This document shows positions 1-7,286 of a stretch of DNA of 18,333 nucleotides, piece by piece. The DNA comes from Bacteroidota bacterium (GTDB lineage Bacteria; Bacteroidota; Bacteroidia; NS11-12g; UBA9320). How positions within the stretch are numbered: position 1 is the first letter of the stretch; every line of letters starts with the position of its first letter. Under the pieces are notes generated by a model, which worked only from the letters and a program-made list of their open reading frames with translations, did no database searches and was not told the DNA's origin. Location: assembly GCA_003485825.1 (NCBI GenBank), contig DNHN01000341.1:686-19018 (forward strand), read 5' to 3'. Both the position numbers and the translations under genes were made by a program.

Positions 1-563
1 TCTTCAGTAACAGGAGCTGCTACTTTGGAGGCATAACTTTTTACTCCGAAGCTTAATGTAAATAAGGTGATTAGCCCAAGAAAGAAGGGAGCCACCCAGC
101 TTGAGAATACGCTGTCTTTTGTATACTTCAGCCATACAAACACTCCGATCGCCATACCGATGACATTTTTGATAATCGATTCCAGATTGGTCATAGGCAA
201 TATATCCCCAAAGCAACCGCAGTTTCCTTCCGTAAATCCATTGACTTGCTTAAATCCTTCGTAGAATAAATGAATAGTGAAAAGTACTAGCATAGCCATA
301 GTCGCTGGAAGTACTAGCTGTTTAAACCATTTATTTTGCAATAAGGCAATACCTAATACCAGCTCGATGGCTACTAAAATTCGAGTGAGCCATTGAACCC
401 AAATCATTCCACTGGGGTTGTCAAAGTAATTTTCTCCTAGTAACAACTCTGCCACCATGCCATCAAAAAATGGCATAGAAACTAACTTACTCACAGCTCC
501 AAAAACGAACAGGAAACTGAGTATTAATCGACCGGACTTAAGTAGGATATCTTTGTTCATCAT
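1..563 (-). CDS. MauE/DoxX-like redox-associated membrane protein (partial, C-terminus beyond the window)
   Basis: The reading frame is open from a double ATG (codons at 561-563 and 558-560) to the left edge, so about 187 residues are visible and the stop codon is missing. Four to five hydrophobic segments are seen (roughly residues 12-28, 58-76, 83-101, 132-146 and 157-173). A motif N-C-G-C-F-G-D at residues 114-120 gives two cysteines (C115, C117). This pattern is typical of MauE/DoxX-related proteins of Bacteroidota, which are thought to pass thiol redox equivalents across the inner membrane, often with a thioredoxin-like partner. The gene starts only 34 bases after the persulfide dioxygenase stop codon on the same strand and is probably co-transcribed with it, which suggests a role in sulfur or thiol redox chemistry. 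There is no visible ribosome binding site, as is usual in this phylum. The family is fairly sure; the substrate is unknown. Confidence 0.8.
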   Translation of the reverse strand, partial: MMNKDILLKSGRLILSFLFVFGAVSKLVSMPFFDGMVAELLLGENYFDNPSGMIWVQWLTRILVAIELVLGIALLQNKWFKQLVLPATMAMLVLFTIHLFYEGFKQVNGFTEGNCGCFGDILPMTNLESIIKNVIGMAIGVFVWLKYTKDSVFSSWVAPFFLGLITLFTLSFGVKSYASKVAAPVTE

Positions 564-597
564 TCTCTAAACGAACGAAGATAAGATTAAGTTGCTT

Positions 598-2010
598 TTA
601 CTTCAAAGTGCTCGGACAAACTTCTTCAGTTACTGGTAAATGTGTTGCTTGAATAGCATCAAAACCACCAGCTACATCAGTAAAGTTGTGGTATCCGCGC
701 ATCTTAAGAATAGAGGAAGCTATCACTGATCTATAACCTCCTGCACAGTGTACGTAGAAGTTCTTGTCTTTTGGGAATTCAGCTAAATGCTCATTCAGGC
801 CACTTAAGCATACGTGATGTGCGCCTTCTAGGTGACTGCTGTCCCATTCTCCTTGCTTTCTCATATCGAAAACTGGGAGCTTGTTCTCAGTCACTTCTTG
901 TTCAAATGAAGAGGCTGGTATGGAGCGGATAGAATCCACTTCTCTATGGTCTGCTGTCCAAGCGGCGAAACCTCCTTTTAAGTAGCCGATAGTGTTATCG
1001 AAGCCTACTCTGCTGAGTCTTGTGATTACTTCTTCTATTCTACCGTCATCTCCTACAAGGAGTATGGGTTGCTTTACATCTTTTATCAATGCTCCTACCC
1101 ACGGAGCAAATCCACCATCAATGCCTATAAATATACTTTTAGGTATAAACCCCTTTACAAAATCATGCTCATGACGCGTATCCAGAATGACAGCTTCAGT
1201 TTCATTAGCTGCAGCTTCAAATTCTGCAGGAGATAAAGCTCTGCTTCCTTTTATTATAACTTGATCTATATTTTCGTATCCGTCTCTATTCATCGCCACA
1301 TTCATGGGGAAGTATGCAGGAGGAGCAGCTAGCCCGTCAGTCACTTCTTGTATAAACTCCTCTCGCGTCATATCTGCACGCAGTGCGTAGTTCATGCGCT
1401 TCTGATTTCCAAGGGTATCGACAGTCTCTGTCATCATGTTTTTTCCGCAAGCACTGCCCGCACCATGTGCTGGGTATACAGTCACATCATCTGCCAGTGG
1501 CATTATCTTAGTTCTAAGACTGTCAAAAAGTATCCCCGCCAATTCTTCTTGGGTCATAGTCGCTGCTTTTTGAGCAAGATCAGGCCTTCCTACGTCTCCT
1601 AGGAATAGCGTGTCTCCAGAAAATATGCAATGGTCTTTACCGTCTTTATCTTTGAGCAAGTAGGTCGTACTCTCCATAGTGTGGCCTGGAGTATGTAACG
1701 CTGTTATTGTGATTTCTCCAAGTTGGAATACTTCACCATCTGCAGCTGTATGGGAGTCGAAGCCAGTCTTAGCAGTAGGTCCATAAATGATAGTAGCACC
1801 TGTCTGTTCGGCTAGAGTAACGTGTCCACTTACGAAATCTGCGTGAAAGTGAGTTTCAAAAATGTATTTAATTTTAGCACCATCTTTCTCAGCTCTTTTG
1901 ATGTAGTCGTTTACTTCGCGGAGTGGGTCTATGATGGCTGCTTCTCCATTACTTTCTATGTAGTATGCTCCCTGTGCTAGGCAGCCGGTATATATCTGTT
2001 CTATGTTCAT
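598..2010 (-). CDS. CstB-like persulfide dioxygenase: MBL-fold domain plus two rhodanese domains
   Basis: This 470-residue protein matches the domain plan of CstB, a cytoplasmic enzyme that oxidises persulfides (from sulfide stress) to sulfite and transfers sulfane sulfur to give thiosulfate. The N-terminal metallo-beta-lactamase fold (about 1-200) has the ETHE1-type iron site: H54-F-H56-A-D58, H63, the TPGH110 loop, S-G-D133 and P-A-H182. A rhodanese-like domain at about 260-355 starts normally (ILDTR) but has D-D-G-R at 321-324 where the catalytic cysteine loop should be, so it is a pseudo-rhodanese. The last domain (about 365-465) has the active loop H-C422-A-G-G-Y-R-S. It is the first gene of a unit with the MauE/DoxX-like gene, has a recognisable -7 promoter box 19 bases upstream, and lies downstream of a Crp/Fnr gene that may regulate it. 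The length agrees with the Bacteroidota family. The persulfide substrate is inferred from family knowledge. Confidence 0.92.
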   Translation of the reverse strand: MNIEQIYTGCLAQGAYYIESNGEAAIIDPLREVNDYIKRAEKDGAKIKYIFETHFHADFVSGHVTLAEQTGATIIYGPTAKTGFDSHTAADGEVFQLGEITITALHTPGHTMESTTYLLKDKDGKDHCIFSGDTLFLGDVGRPDLAQKAATMTQEELAGILFDSLRTKIMPLADDVTVYPAHGAGSACGKNMMTETVDTLGNQKRMNYALRADMTREEFIQEVTDGLAAPPAYFPMNVAMNRDGYENIDQVIIKGSRALSPAEFEAAANETEAVILDTRHEHDFVKGFIPKSIFIGIDGGFAPWVGALIKDVKQPILLVGDDGRIEEVITRLSRVGFDNTIGYLKGGFAAWTADHREVDSIRSIPASSFEQEVTENKLPVFDMRKQGEWDSSHLEGAHHVCLSGLNEHLAEFPKDKNFYVHCAGGYRSVIASSILKMRGYHNFTDVAGGFDAIQATHLPVTEEVCPSTLK

Positions 2011-2029
2011 CTCTTTGCTTTATTAACCA

Positions 2030-2072
2030 CAAAAGTAAGGGTAAGTTTTATGGAATTTGTTACCTAAGTTAC
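2030..2072 (-). promoter_or_regulatory. Promoter of the persulfide dioxygenase gene with a possible operator
   Basis: Read on the minus strand, TACTTTTG (2030-2037) matches the Bacteroidota -7 box TAnnTTTG and lies 19 bases before the start codon. No good TTG is seen at the expected -33 distance. Instead that place holds a direct repeat, GTAAC-N4-GTAAC on the minus strand (2059-2063 and 2068-2072). A promoter with a poor -33 box and a repeat in its place would suit an activator such as the adjacent Crp/Fnr protein, but the repeat is direct rather than inverted, so this is only a suggestion. Confidence 0.5.
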
Positions 2073-2206
2073 GTATGAGGGTGTCATTGCTGACAGCCCT
2101 TTAGACTAATCTCTCAAACCAGCCTCAATAATAATAATGAAACTCAGGTTTAAAGAATTCTAGTGGAACCGAAGTATTCTGTACACGGAGATTATTTCTA
2201 TGTATG

Positions 2207-2866
2207 CTATAGTTTTAGGAGCTCTACTTTATTGCGGCTATGTTTCACAAGGCCGTCTTTCTCCAGCTTTCCGAGCATACGCGAGATGACTACTCTTGAG
2301 CTATGCAGGTCATTAGCTATCTGGGCATGCGTGCCGTGTATTTCTTTGCTGCCAGAGACCATAGCCTTATCTCTAAGGTACTTTAGTAGCCGGTCTTCCA
2401 TATTGTGAAAAGCAAGGTTGTCGATAGCTTCTAGCATTTCGCTCATACGGTAATTGTAGGTGTCCATAATGAAATGTCTCCATTCTTTGTACTTCTCCAT
2501 CCACTCATCTACCTTAGCCATGGGAAGGAATAGAACTTCTGTAGGCTCGTCAGCTATAGCTCGTATTTTACTCTTTTTGCCGTGGATGTCTAGCGTAAGT
2601 GTAACTGCACAAGTGTCTCCCATTTCTAAGTAATAAAGAAGAAGCTCTTTGCCCTCACTATCCTCTGTGAGTATTTTTAATGTACCAGAAACAATGAGTG
2701 GGAAATGTTTCATCTCATCACCGATGTTCATGATGGTCTCGTCAGAATCAAAGTTTTTCAGGTGACCATTGTAGCAGATCTCATTTATAAGTTCCTCATT
2801 GAAAATGTTTTGGAACCGTTCATACAGATGGTTGTAGCAGGTGATATCAAATGGTGTTACGGACAT
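2207..2866 (-). CDS. Crp/Fnr-family transcriptional regulator
   Basis: This 219-residue protein has a cyclic-nucleotide-binding-type beta-barrel (about 22-130: I-M-N-I-G-D-E near 45-51, L-I-V-S-G-T-L-K at 57-64), a long dimerisation helix (about 130-155) and a C-terminal winged helix-turn-helix (about 179-215, with S-S-R-V-V-I-S-R-M-L-G-K-L as recognition region). The usual cAMP-contacting stretch (FGE...RxA) is absent; the corresponding place reads G-D-T-C86. The N-terminal cysteine cluster of Fnr iron-sulfur sensors is also missing; only C10, C31 and C86 are present. It is therefore probably neither a cAMP sensor nor a classical oxygen sensor, and a thiol-based or unknown signal is possible. 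The gene starts 18 bases after the FMN-binding gene and lies upstream of the persulfide dioxygenase promoter, its most likely target. Confidence 0.88.
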   Translation of the reverse strand: MSVTPFDITCYNHLYERFQNIFNEELINEICYNGHLKNFDSDETIMNIGDEMKHFPLIVSGTLKILTEDSEGKELLLYYLEMGDTCAVTLTLDIHGKKSKIRAIADEPTEVLFLPMAKVDEWMEKYKEWRHFIMDTYNYRMSEMLEAIDNLAFHNMEDRLLKYLRDKAMVSGSKEIHGTHAQIANDLHSSRVVISRMLGKLEKDGLVKHSRNKVELLKL

Positions 2867-2884
2867 AGATTCAAATGTACTGTT

Positions 2885-3421
2885 TTAGTAGTGACTTTTT
2901 AGGATCTTTGATTGCTCATTTATACTTTTAGTGATGGAGTTCACAGAGATAGTTGCCCCTGTTATCGCATCTACATTTCGCCCCACCTCAAAAGTACTGT
3001 CTCTTTCAAATTGCTTCAACCATCCTTTATTTGCTATCTGGTAGCCATGGTCTGAGGTGTATTCTAAGACACGTACCTTTTTGATAGTACGTTGCTTATC
3101 AAAAGCAGTGAGGAAAAAGAACTGCTCGAATGCGATGGTATCTGTACTCGGCTTATCACATCCGCCTATTTTACATCCTAAGGCTCTGGTAATAATGGAG
3201 TATCCACTAATAGTATCAGAGGTGTATACTTCGAAAATCTGATGGTCTATAGCCAATGAATCTGCTATAGCTATCTCTTTATATATCATCTCTTTACCAA
3301 ATATCTTGGTGAGATGCCTGTTCATTTTTTTAGTGAGATAATCTGGCAAATAGCTATAGGTAGCCACCGCTGTAGTGGCTACACTTAGTATTATTAATAT
3401 GCTTGATAATCTTTTTCTCAC
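2885..3421 (-). CDS. Membrane-anchored FMN-binding domain protein (covalently flavinylated type)
   Basis: This 178-residue protein has one N-terminal hydrophobic anchor (about 6-24) and an exported FMN-binding domain related to NqrC/RnfG. The motif D151-A-I-T154-G-A-T157-I-S matches the [ST]GAT flavinylation signal, so ApbE would be expected to attach FMN to T157. G-Y-x-I near 126-129 fits the same fold. A cysteine pair, C83-x4-C88, precedes the flavin domain core; it could bind a metal or form a disulfide and is not part of the basic NqrC/RnfG plan. Four bases separate it from the upstream porin gene, so both are surely in one transcript. No ApbE gene is visible in this window. The likely role is extracytoplasmic electron transfer; donor and acceptor are unknown. 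Confidence 0.85.
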   Translation of the reverse strand: MRKRLSSILIILSVATTAVATYSYLPDYLTKKMNRHLTKIFGKEMIYKEIAIADSLAIDHQIFEVYTSDTISGYSIITRALGCKIGGCDKPSTDTIAFEQFFFLTAFDKQRTIKKVRVLEYTSDHGYQIANKGWLKQFERDSTFEVGRNVDAITGATISVNSITKSINEQSKILKSHY

Positions 3422-3425
3422 TTTT

Positions 3426-4616
3426 TTATCTAAACCAGAAACCTATCCCAGTATTGAACTGATGATCGTTGGTATTGTTTGCAGACTTAAAGTTTTGGTA
3501 ATCTGCCTTCACTACAAAAGATTCGTTCAAGAAAAAGGATATTCCAGTGGTTAGCACTGTTCTATCATAGGCTTTATTGGCTGCCATATCAGAGTTTACA
3601 GTGTTATGTGTATTGTACTCGGAGTAACGTACAAAGGGTACAAACCGTTTATTGATATTAAGTAGGTCAGATATGTCATAACCTATCTCGCCATAGTACC
3701 CGAACATGCTAGAGCCTATGTCTTCAGAGGTAAATGCATTGTATTGGTGTGTATTTGTAAAGGTAGAATAGAAAAGTTCTGCTTTGGCTTGGAATTTTTT
3801 AGCTTGATACCTAAGATCTAATCCTATCATTTGTATGCCTATCACAGAGCTGTCTGCTGTAGCCATTTGACTGATGCTATCTCTGTTTACTTCGTCAAAA
3901 AGATTTGATTCTGTGGTGCCAATGTATCCAGCTAGTCCTATGTCTAGTCCTTTTATGCCGTAGTAGTTTAGCTTGCCGCTGAGGTCTGGTGCGGTCATAG
4001 TTACCTGAGCACCTTTTTGGCGTGCTCCACGAAGTGGTTTACTTCCATCCAGTTGGGCTCCATTATTGTAACTCATAAGTCCGTTTACTGCATAGAGTTG
4101 GTAGCGAAGTGCAGCACTCGGTAGGTTGCCAGCAAATCCAGCTCCTATTTCTCTCCATGTACTCGGATATAGCGCATTCGCTATGGTAGGTCTATTGACC
4201 CCATTAAATATAGTTGGTTCGTGGTACTCGTTCATCAATCCCATAGGTATGAGAAGAAGACCCGCTTGTACATTTAACCAAGGTTTTGCCTGGTAGTTTA
4301 GGTATGCTTGCTCCAAGTATACCTCTTTGATATGTTCTATCTCTATCTCTGTGATGAAGGAAGTTTTATTGTCAAACTTGTAACCAAAGAGAAGTACCAT
4401 TCGCTCTGCATCCATATCTCCATTGTACTTTGTGTTATTGCCAAAGGGTTGTTCATAGTGAACTTCACCGTAGGCGCCCATTACAAGTCCTCCTTGTTTG
4501 CTTTCCAATAGAGTTCTTGCTGCATTTTGGTGGTAGTTGGTAAAACTGTCCATCTCACCTTGAGAATAAGCAAGCATGGAAAATAGTAGTGTTAAAAATG
4601 TAAGTGTTGACTTCAT
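3426..4616 (-). CDS. Outer-membrane porin (phosphate-selective porin O/P-like)
   Basis: This 396-residue protein has a signal peptide (about 1-18, ending L-A-Y-S-Q) and then a long run of alternating hydrophobic/polar strands with many aromatic residues, ending in G-I-G-F-W-F-R, as expected for an outer-membrane beta-barrel. The stretch around residues 115-140 (L-L-L-I-P-M-G-L-M-N-E-Y-H-E-P) resembles porins of the O/P group common in Bacteroidota. It is the first gene of the porin/FMN-binding/Crp-Fnr unit. The solute is not known. Its fixed position ahead of a flavoprotein suggests that it supplies or exports a compound handled by the periplasmic redox protein, but that is inference. Confidence 0.78.
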   Translation of the reverse strand: MKSTLTFLTLLFSMLAYSQGEMDSFTNYHQNAARTLLESKQGGLVMGAYGEVHYEQPFGNNTKYNGDMDAERMVLLFGYKFDNKTSFITEIEIEHIKEVYLEQAYLNYQAKPWLNVQAGLLLIPMGLMNEYHEPTIFNGVNRPTIANALYPSTWREIGAGFAGNLPSAALRYQLYAVNGLMSYNNGAQLDGSKPLRGARQKGAQVTMTAPDLSGKLNYYGIKGLDIGLAGYIGTTESNLFDEVNRDSISQMATADSSVIGIQMIGLDLRYQAKKFQAKAELFYSTFTNTHQYNAFTSEDIGSSMFGYYGEIGYDISDLLNINKRFVPFVRYSEYNTHNTVNSDMAANKAYDRTVLTTGISFFLNESFVVKADYQNFKSANNTNDHQFNTGIGFWFR

Positions 4617-4634
4617 TGTTGCTATATTTTAGGG

Positions 4635-4642
4635 CAAATCTA
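4635..4642 (-). promoter_or_regulatory. -7 promoter box of the porin operon
   Basis: On the minus strand TAGATTTG matches TAnnTTTG and lies 18 bases before the porin start codon. No clear TTG is present 17-23 bases further upstream; that stretch is very AT-rich. The remainder of the 4617-4782 gap shows nothing else convincing. Confidence 0.5.
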
Positions 4643-4782
4643 TTTTTATTTGGATTAATTTAAAATAGTGAACTATTGAAAAGAACGGAATTCTTCTTAT
4701 TTAGAATAGTAAGCATTGTAGACGATAATAATTTATGTTTAGTATCTGGTTATAAGTTTTTTATCGTTTTAAATAAGCGGAG

Positions 4783-5391
4783 TTATTTTTTTTTCGTCAT
4801 TCGAGCAAAAGTGAAATTTTGTGCGGTATCAAACGGCGTAATGTGGTCTTGATTAAAGGCCTCTATAATTTGAAATTGTGGGCTAAAAGTGGTATTTATA
4901 TCTTCAATGCTATATTGGGTGATAGGCAGTCCACTGCACTTGAGCGGACCTTTTTTAGAAAATGTGCCAAGCACTACATGGCTCGTTTCTGTTTGAGTCA
5001 GTCGAGCCTTGTATGTTTCTATATCTTCCTTTCGGGTAAGAAAATGAAACACAGCTCTGTCGTGCCAGAGGTCGTAGGATTCTGGTGGAGTGAAATCTAG
5101 GATATTACTTACTATCCATTTTACCTGTAAAGATTTTTCTCCTAGTCTTTTTTTTGCTCTTTCTATCGCTGAATGACTGATATCTAGTATAGTAATATTG
5201 GTGTAACCTAAGGCTAAAAGATGGTCGACTAGTAAGCTATCTCCACCTCCAATATCTACTATTTTAGCAAATTTGGGCAATTTGAATTTAGCGATTAGAT
5301 CTATGGATGTCTGTGGTATTTCTTCTGTCCAGCTTACCTCTTGTGGTGCTTTGGTGGTGTAAATGGTTTCCCAATGTTTTTTAGTACTCAT
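4783..5391 (-). CDS. Class I SAM-dependent methyltransferase
   Basis: This 202-residue cytoplasmic protein has the Rossmann-type SAM-binding motif I V-D-I-G-G-G-D (45-51), a motif II acidic residue at the end of strand 2 (L-D70-I-S) and a later L-D-F-T-P-P / Y-D-L-W-H-D segment (about 98-111) matching motifs III/IV. The N-terminus (K-K-H-W-E-T-I-Y-T-T-K) resembles small methyltransferases of Bacteroidota. The start codon overlaps the stop of the YdeI-like gene by four bases (ATGA), so the two are translationally coupled. The substrate cannot be read from the sequence. The end overlaps an AT-rich gap that may hold the operon terminator. Confidence 0.88.
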   Translation of the reverse strand: MSTKKHWETIYTTKAPQEVSWTEEIPQTSIDLIAKFKLPKFAKIVDIGGGDSLLVDHLLALGYTNITILDISHSAIERAKKRLGEKSLQVKWIVSNILDFTPPESYDLWHDRAVFHFLTRKEDIETYKARLTQTETSHVVLGTFSKKGPLKCSGLPITQYSIEDINTTFSPQFQIIEAFNQDHITPFDTAQNFTFARMTKKK

Positions 5392-5903
5392 TTTTTGTTA
5401 GCCAGTTTGTGTGCTTCGTTTAGCTCTTTAAAATTAAGATTTCCATTTACGGACTTTAGATATTCAAGTACGGTGAGAGCCTTTTGTATTCGGATTTCTG
5501 AGGATTTTGGCTTCCCTATTTGATAGATCAAGCTACGTTGCTTTCCCTTGGTGAGCGTATGAAATACATCTTGTCCTTCAGGGTCTAGTTCCCACGCCGT
5601 TTGAAGTTCTTTTGGAAGAGGCATGCCGTAGGTGGAATCATCTTTCTCTAATGATATAAGTAGCGTATCGTCTACCTCCAGTTTTAATTTTTTGTGTATT
5701 TCACTGTTTATAGTGATGAATGAATCTCCATTGCCAAGTGGCATCAATCCTGCATGAAAAGTAAAGATGCTACTGATAGTGCAGATTACTCGCTTGTTAC
5801 CGTTGTTTATGAAAGGTTCGGCCTCTGTTTGAGGGACGTAAATAGCGATGTCCCATACATTTCCTTTTTTTCTAAAAAGGTATGTGTTGAATGATTTAAT
5901 CAT
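5388..5903 (-). CDS. DUF1905 / YdeI-OmdA-like protein
   Basis: This 171-residue protein has two parts. Residues about 1-90 fit the DUF1905 barrel (W-D-I-A-I-Y-V-P, then K-R-V-I-C-T-I, then G-D-S-F-I-T-I-N and L-K-L-E-V-D-D-T). Residues about 100-165 fit the YdeI/OmdA (bacteriocin-protection-like) helical part, with A-L..F..L..G.qRSLIYQIGKPKSSEIRIQKA-like spacing. The biochemical role of this family is not established. There is no signal peptide or membrane segment. It overlaps its neighbours by four bases on both sides (5388-5391 and 5900-5903), the strongest sign that the three genes are one operon. Confidence 0.83.
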   Translation of the reverse strand: MIKSFNTYLFRKKGNVWDIAIYVPQTEAEPFINNGNKRVICTISSIFTFHAGLMPLGNGDSFITINSEIHKKLKLEVDDTLLISLEKDDSTYGMPLPKELQTAWELDPEGQDVFHTLTKGKQRSLIYQIGKPKSSEIRIQKALTVLEYLKSVNGNLNFKELNEAHKLANKK

Positions 5904-6136
5904 CTGAATCGTTTTTTTAATCCTAAAATAAGTTCTTCTAGGCCATTGAGTTTTATCTCATAAACGGTGTCTAGCTGTATGCCCAGCTTACCTTTAGGGA
6001 AACTACCCTTCCGCTTAAACCATTCAAGGTATTCTACAGGAAGATCACACAGAAGTCTCCCGCTGTATTTGCCAAATGGCATTTTTACAGTTACGATTTG
6101 TTTTAGTATTTCAGGATTAGGTAACAAAGTGAACAA
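5900..6136 (-). CDS. DUF3820 family protein
   Basis: This 78-residue protein contains the conserved core of DUF3820: M-P-F-G-K-Y-S-G at 19-26, C-D-L-P-V-E-Y-L-E-W-F at 30-40, then F-P-K-G-K-L-G and Y-E-I-K-L-N-G-L. The function is unknown, although the family has been tagged as a putative quorum-sensing-regulated factor. The start is uncertain: the first possible codons are TTG (6134-6136 and 6125-6127), and there is no in-frame ATG before the internal methionine at residue 19. The same reading frame stays open upstream to a TGA at 6218-6220 that ends an IS1595-like fragment. The native 5' end may therefore have been replaced by an insertion. It is coupled by a 4-base overlap to the YdeI-like gene. 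Confidence 0.8.
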   Translation of the reverse strand: MFTLLPNPEILKQIVTVKMPFGKYSGRLLCDLPVEYLEWFKRKGSFPKGKLGIQLDTVYEIKLNGLEELILGLKKRFR

Positions 6137-6217
6137 AGATGGATGATTTTTAGAAACTATAATTTTCTTGAAGCCAAGAGCTGCGTTAAAAAACGGATTA
6201 TTTTCTATTTTGAACGC

Positions 6218-6436
6218 TCAGCGATAATTATTTTGCTTACTCTGGTAACTCTCCGTACAGTCACAACTTGTGCAGTAAAAACCATCTCTCCACTTATAAT
6301 TTGCCAAATACTCCAAGCAACTCTCCTTTATGCCAAAACGAGAAATGAACTCTAACTCATTCTGTCCCTTAAAAGCTCCTAACATGACTATATTTTTATC
6401 CATTTGCATATGCTCAATATAACTCATTATTGTCAA
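6218..6436 (-). pseudogene. IS1595-type transposase, N-terminal fragment
   Basis: Seventy-two residues resemble the N-terminus of zinc-ribbon IS1595-family transposases: N-E-L-E-F-I-S-R-F-G, then C-L-E-Y-L-A-N-Y-K-W-R-D-G-F and the first knuckle Y-C-T-S-C of the zinc ribbon. The frame stops with TGA just after this knuckle, and nothing further downstream looks like the second knuckle or the catalytic DDE core. About three quarters of the protein is therefore missing. It lies upstream of and on the same strand as the DUF3820 operon. It is a different lineage from the fragment at 11642-11968, whose N-terminus differs. Assignment rests on motif recognition. Confidence 0.62.
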
Positions 6437-6624
6437 ATTGCCCCTATATGGGCTTTATCATCGTTTTAATCCATACGTTGCGTTTTGCCTAAGCATTTAG
6501 AGGAACGCATGGGGAAAATAGGGAAGGTCGAGTCTTGCACTTTACCGTGTTTTTCGAATGTGCCAAATCGCAAAATGCCAAGATATAATAGGCTTAATGT
6601 CCGCCAACAGAATAAAAGCCATAC

Positions 6625-7131
6625 TTGTCTAAAACTACTTTTACTTATAAGTTGTTAACTCTTAGATTTGACACCTTGATAAAAGAGTTCATCATAACAA
6701 TACTTTGGAGTCTTTCGCCTTTTGGTGAGGCTAAAGTAGGTATACCCTATGGGCTACTTAAGGAGTTGAATCCATACTTGGTTTTTGTCCTCGCTTTAGC
6801 TGCAAACATCATGGTATTCCCTATCATGATGGTATTCCTTGATAAAATAAACACTTGGCTGATTAGATGGACTTGGTACAAGCGAAGCGCTCTTTGGGTC
6901 GCAAAACGAGCTAAGAATGGCTCTGGAGCACAACTGGAGAAGTACGGATATTTGGGGTTGGCCCTCTTTGTAATGATACCTCTGCCAGGTACAGGAGTTT
7001 ACGCCGGGTCTATTGCTACCTATCTTTTTAAAATGGACACGCATAAAGCTTTTTGGGCGAATGCTATCGGAATTACAATTTCATCCATGATTGTTTGGGG
7101 GGTGACTCACTTGGGGATGAAACTTGTATAG
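6625..7131 (+). CDS. Small multidrug export-type membrane protein (COG2426-like)
   Basis: This protein of up to 168 residues has the signature S-P-F-G-E-A-K-V-G-I-P-Y-G (about 31-43) and a late P-L-P-G-T-G-V-Y-A-G-S (about 118-128), together with four to five hydrophobic segments, as in the small multidrug export family (PF06695-like). The transport role of the family is only presumed. There is no in-frame ATG. The frame begins after a TAA at 6613-6615, and candidate starts are TTG at 6625, 6652 or 6676; the last gives M-I-K-E-F-I-I-T-I-L-W and fits usual family N-termini best (151 residues). It appears to be a single gene; no clear TAnnTTTG box was found in the 188-base gap before it. Confidence 0.82.
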   Translation: MSKTTFTYKLLTLRFDTLIKEFIITILWSLSPFGEAKVGIPYGLLKELNPYLVFVLALAANIMVFPIMMVFLDKINTWLIRWTWYKRSALWVAKRAKNGSGAQLEKYGYLGLALFVMIPLPGTGVYAGSIATYLFKMDTHKAFWANAIGITISSMIVWGVTHLGMKLV

Positions 7132-7286
7132 TCGCTAATGCTGCGATTTATAAGGTAGGTTTTTGGTTTGTTTTTTCTCTCGTACAATTGGACCGAGTAC
7201 ATAAAACTCCGTTTGTTCTAATTCTGAAAAATGAGTCTTATATTCATCATGCAGCTCGTAAGGATAAAATAGTGTTCTTTTGAAAG

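Noticed and set aside
2120..2150. Short ATA-type trinucleotide run and weak AAACC/GGTTT stem between the Crp/Fnr and persulfide dioxygenase genes
   Set aside because: Only about four repeat units and a poor stem; not different from AT-rich background.
7053..7283. 76-codon plus-strand open frame between the export protein and serine hydrolase genes
   Set aside because: Its first third overlaps the well-supported export protein gene in another frame, and the rest shows no motif or family resemblance.
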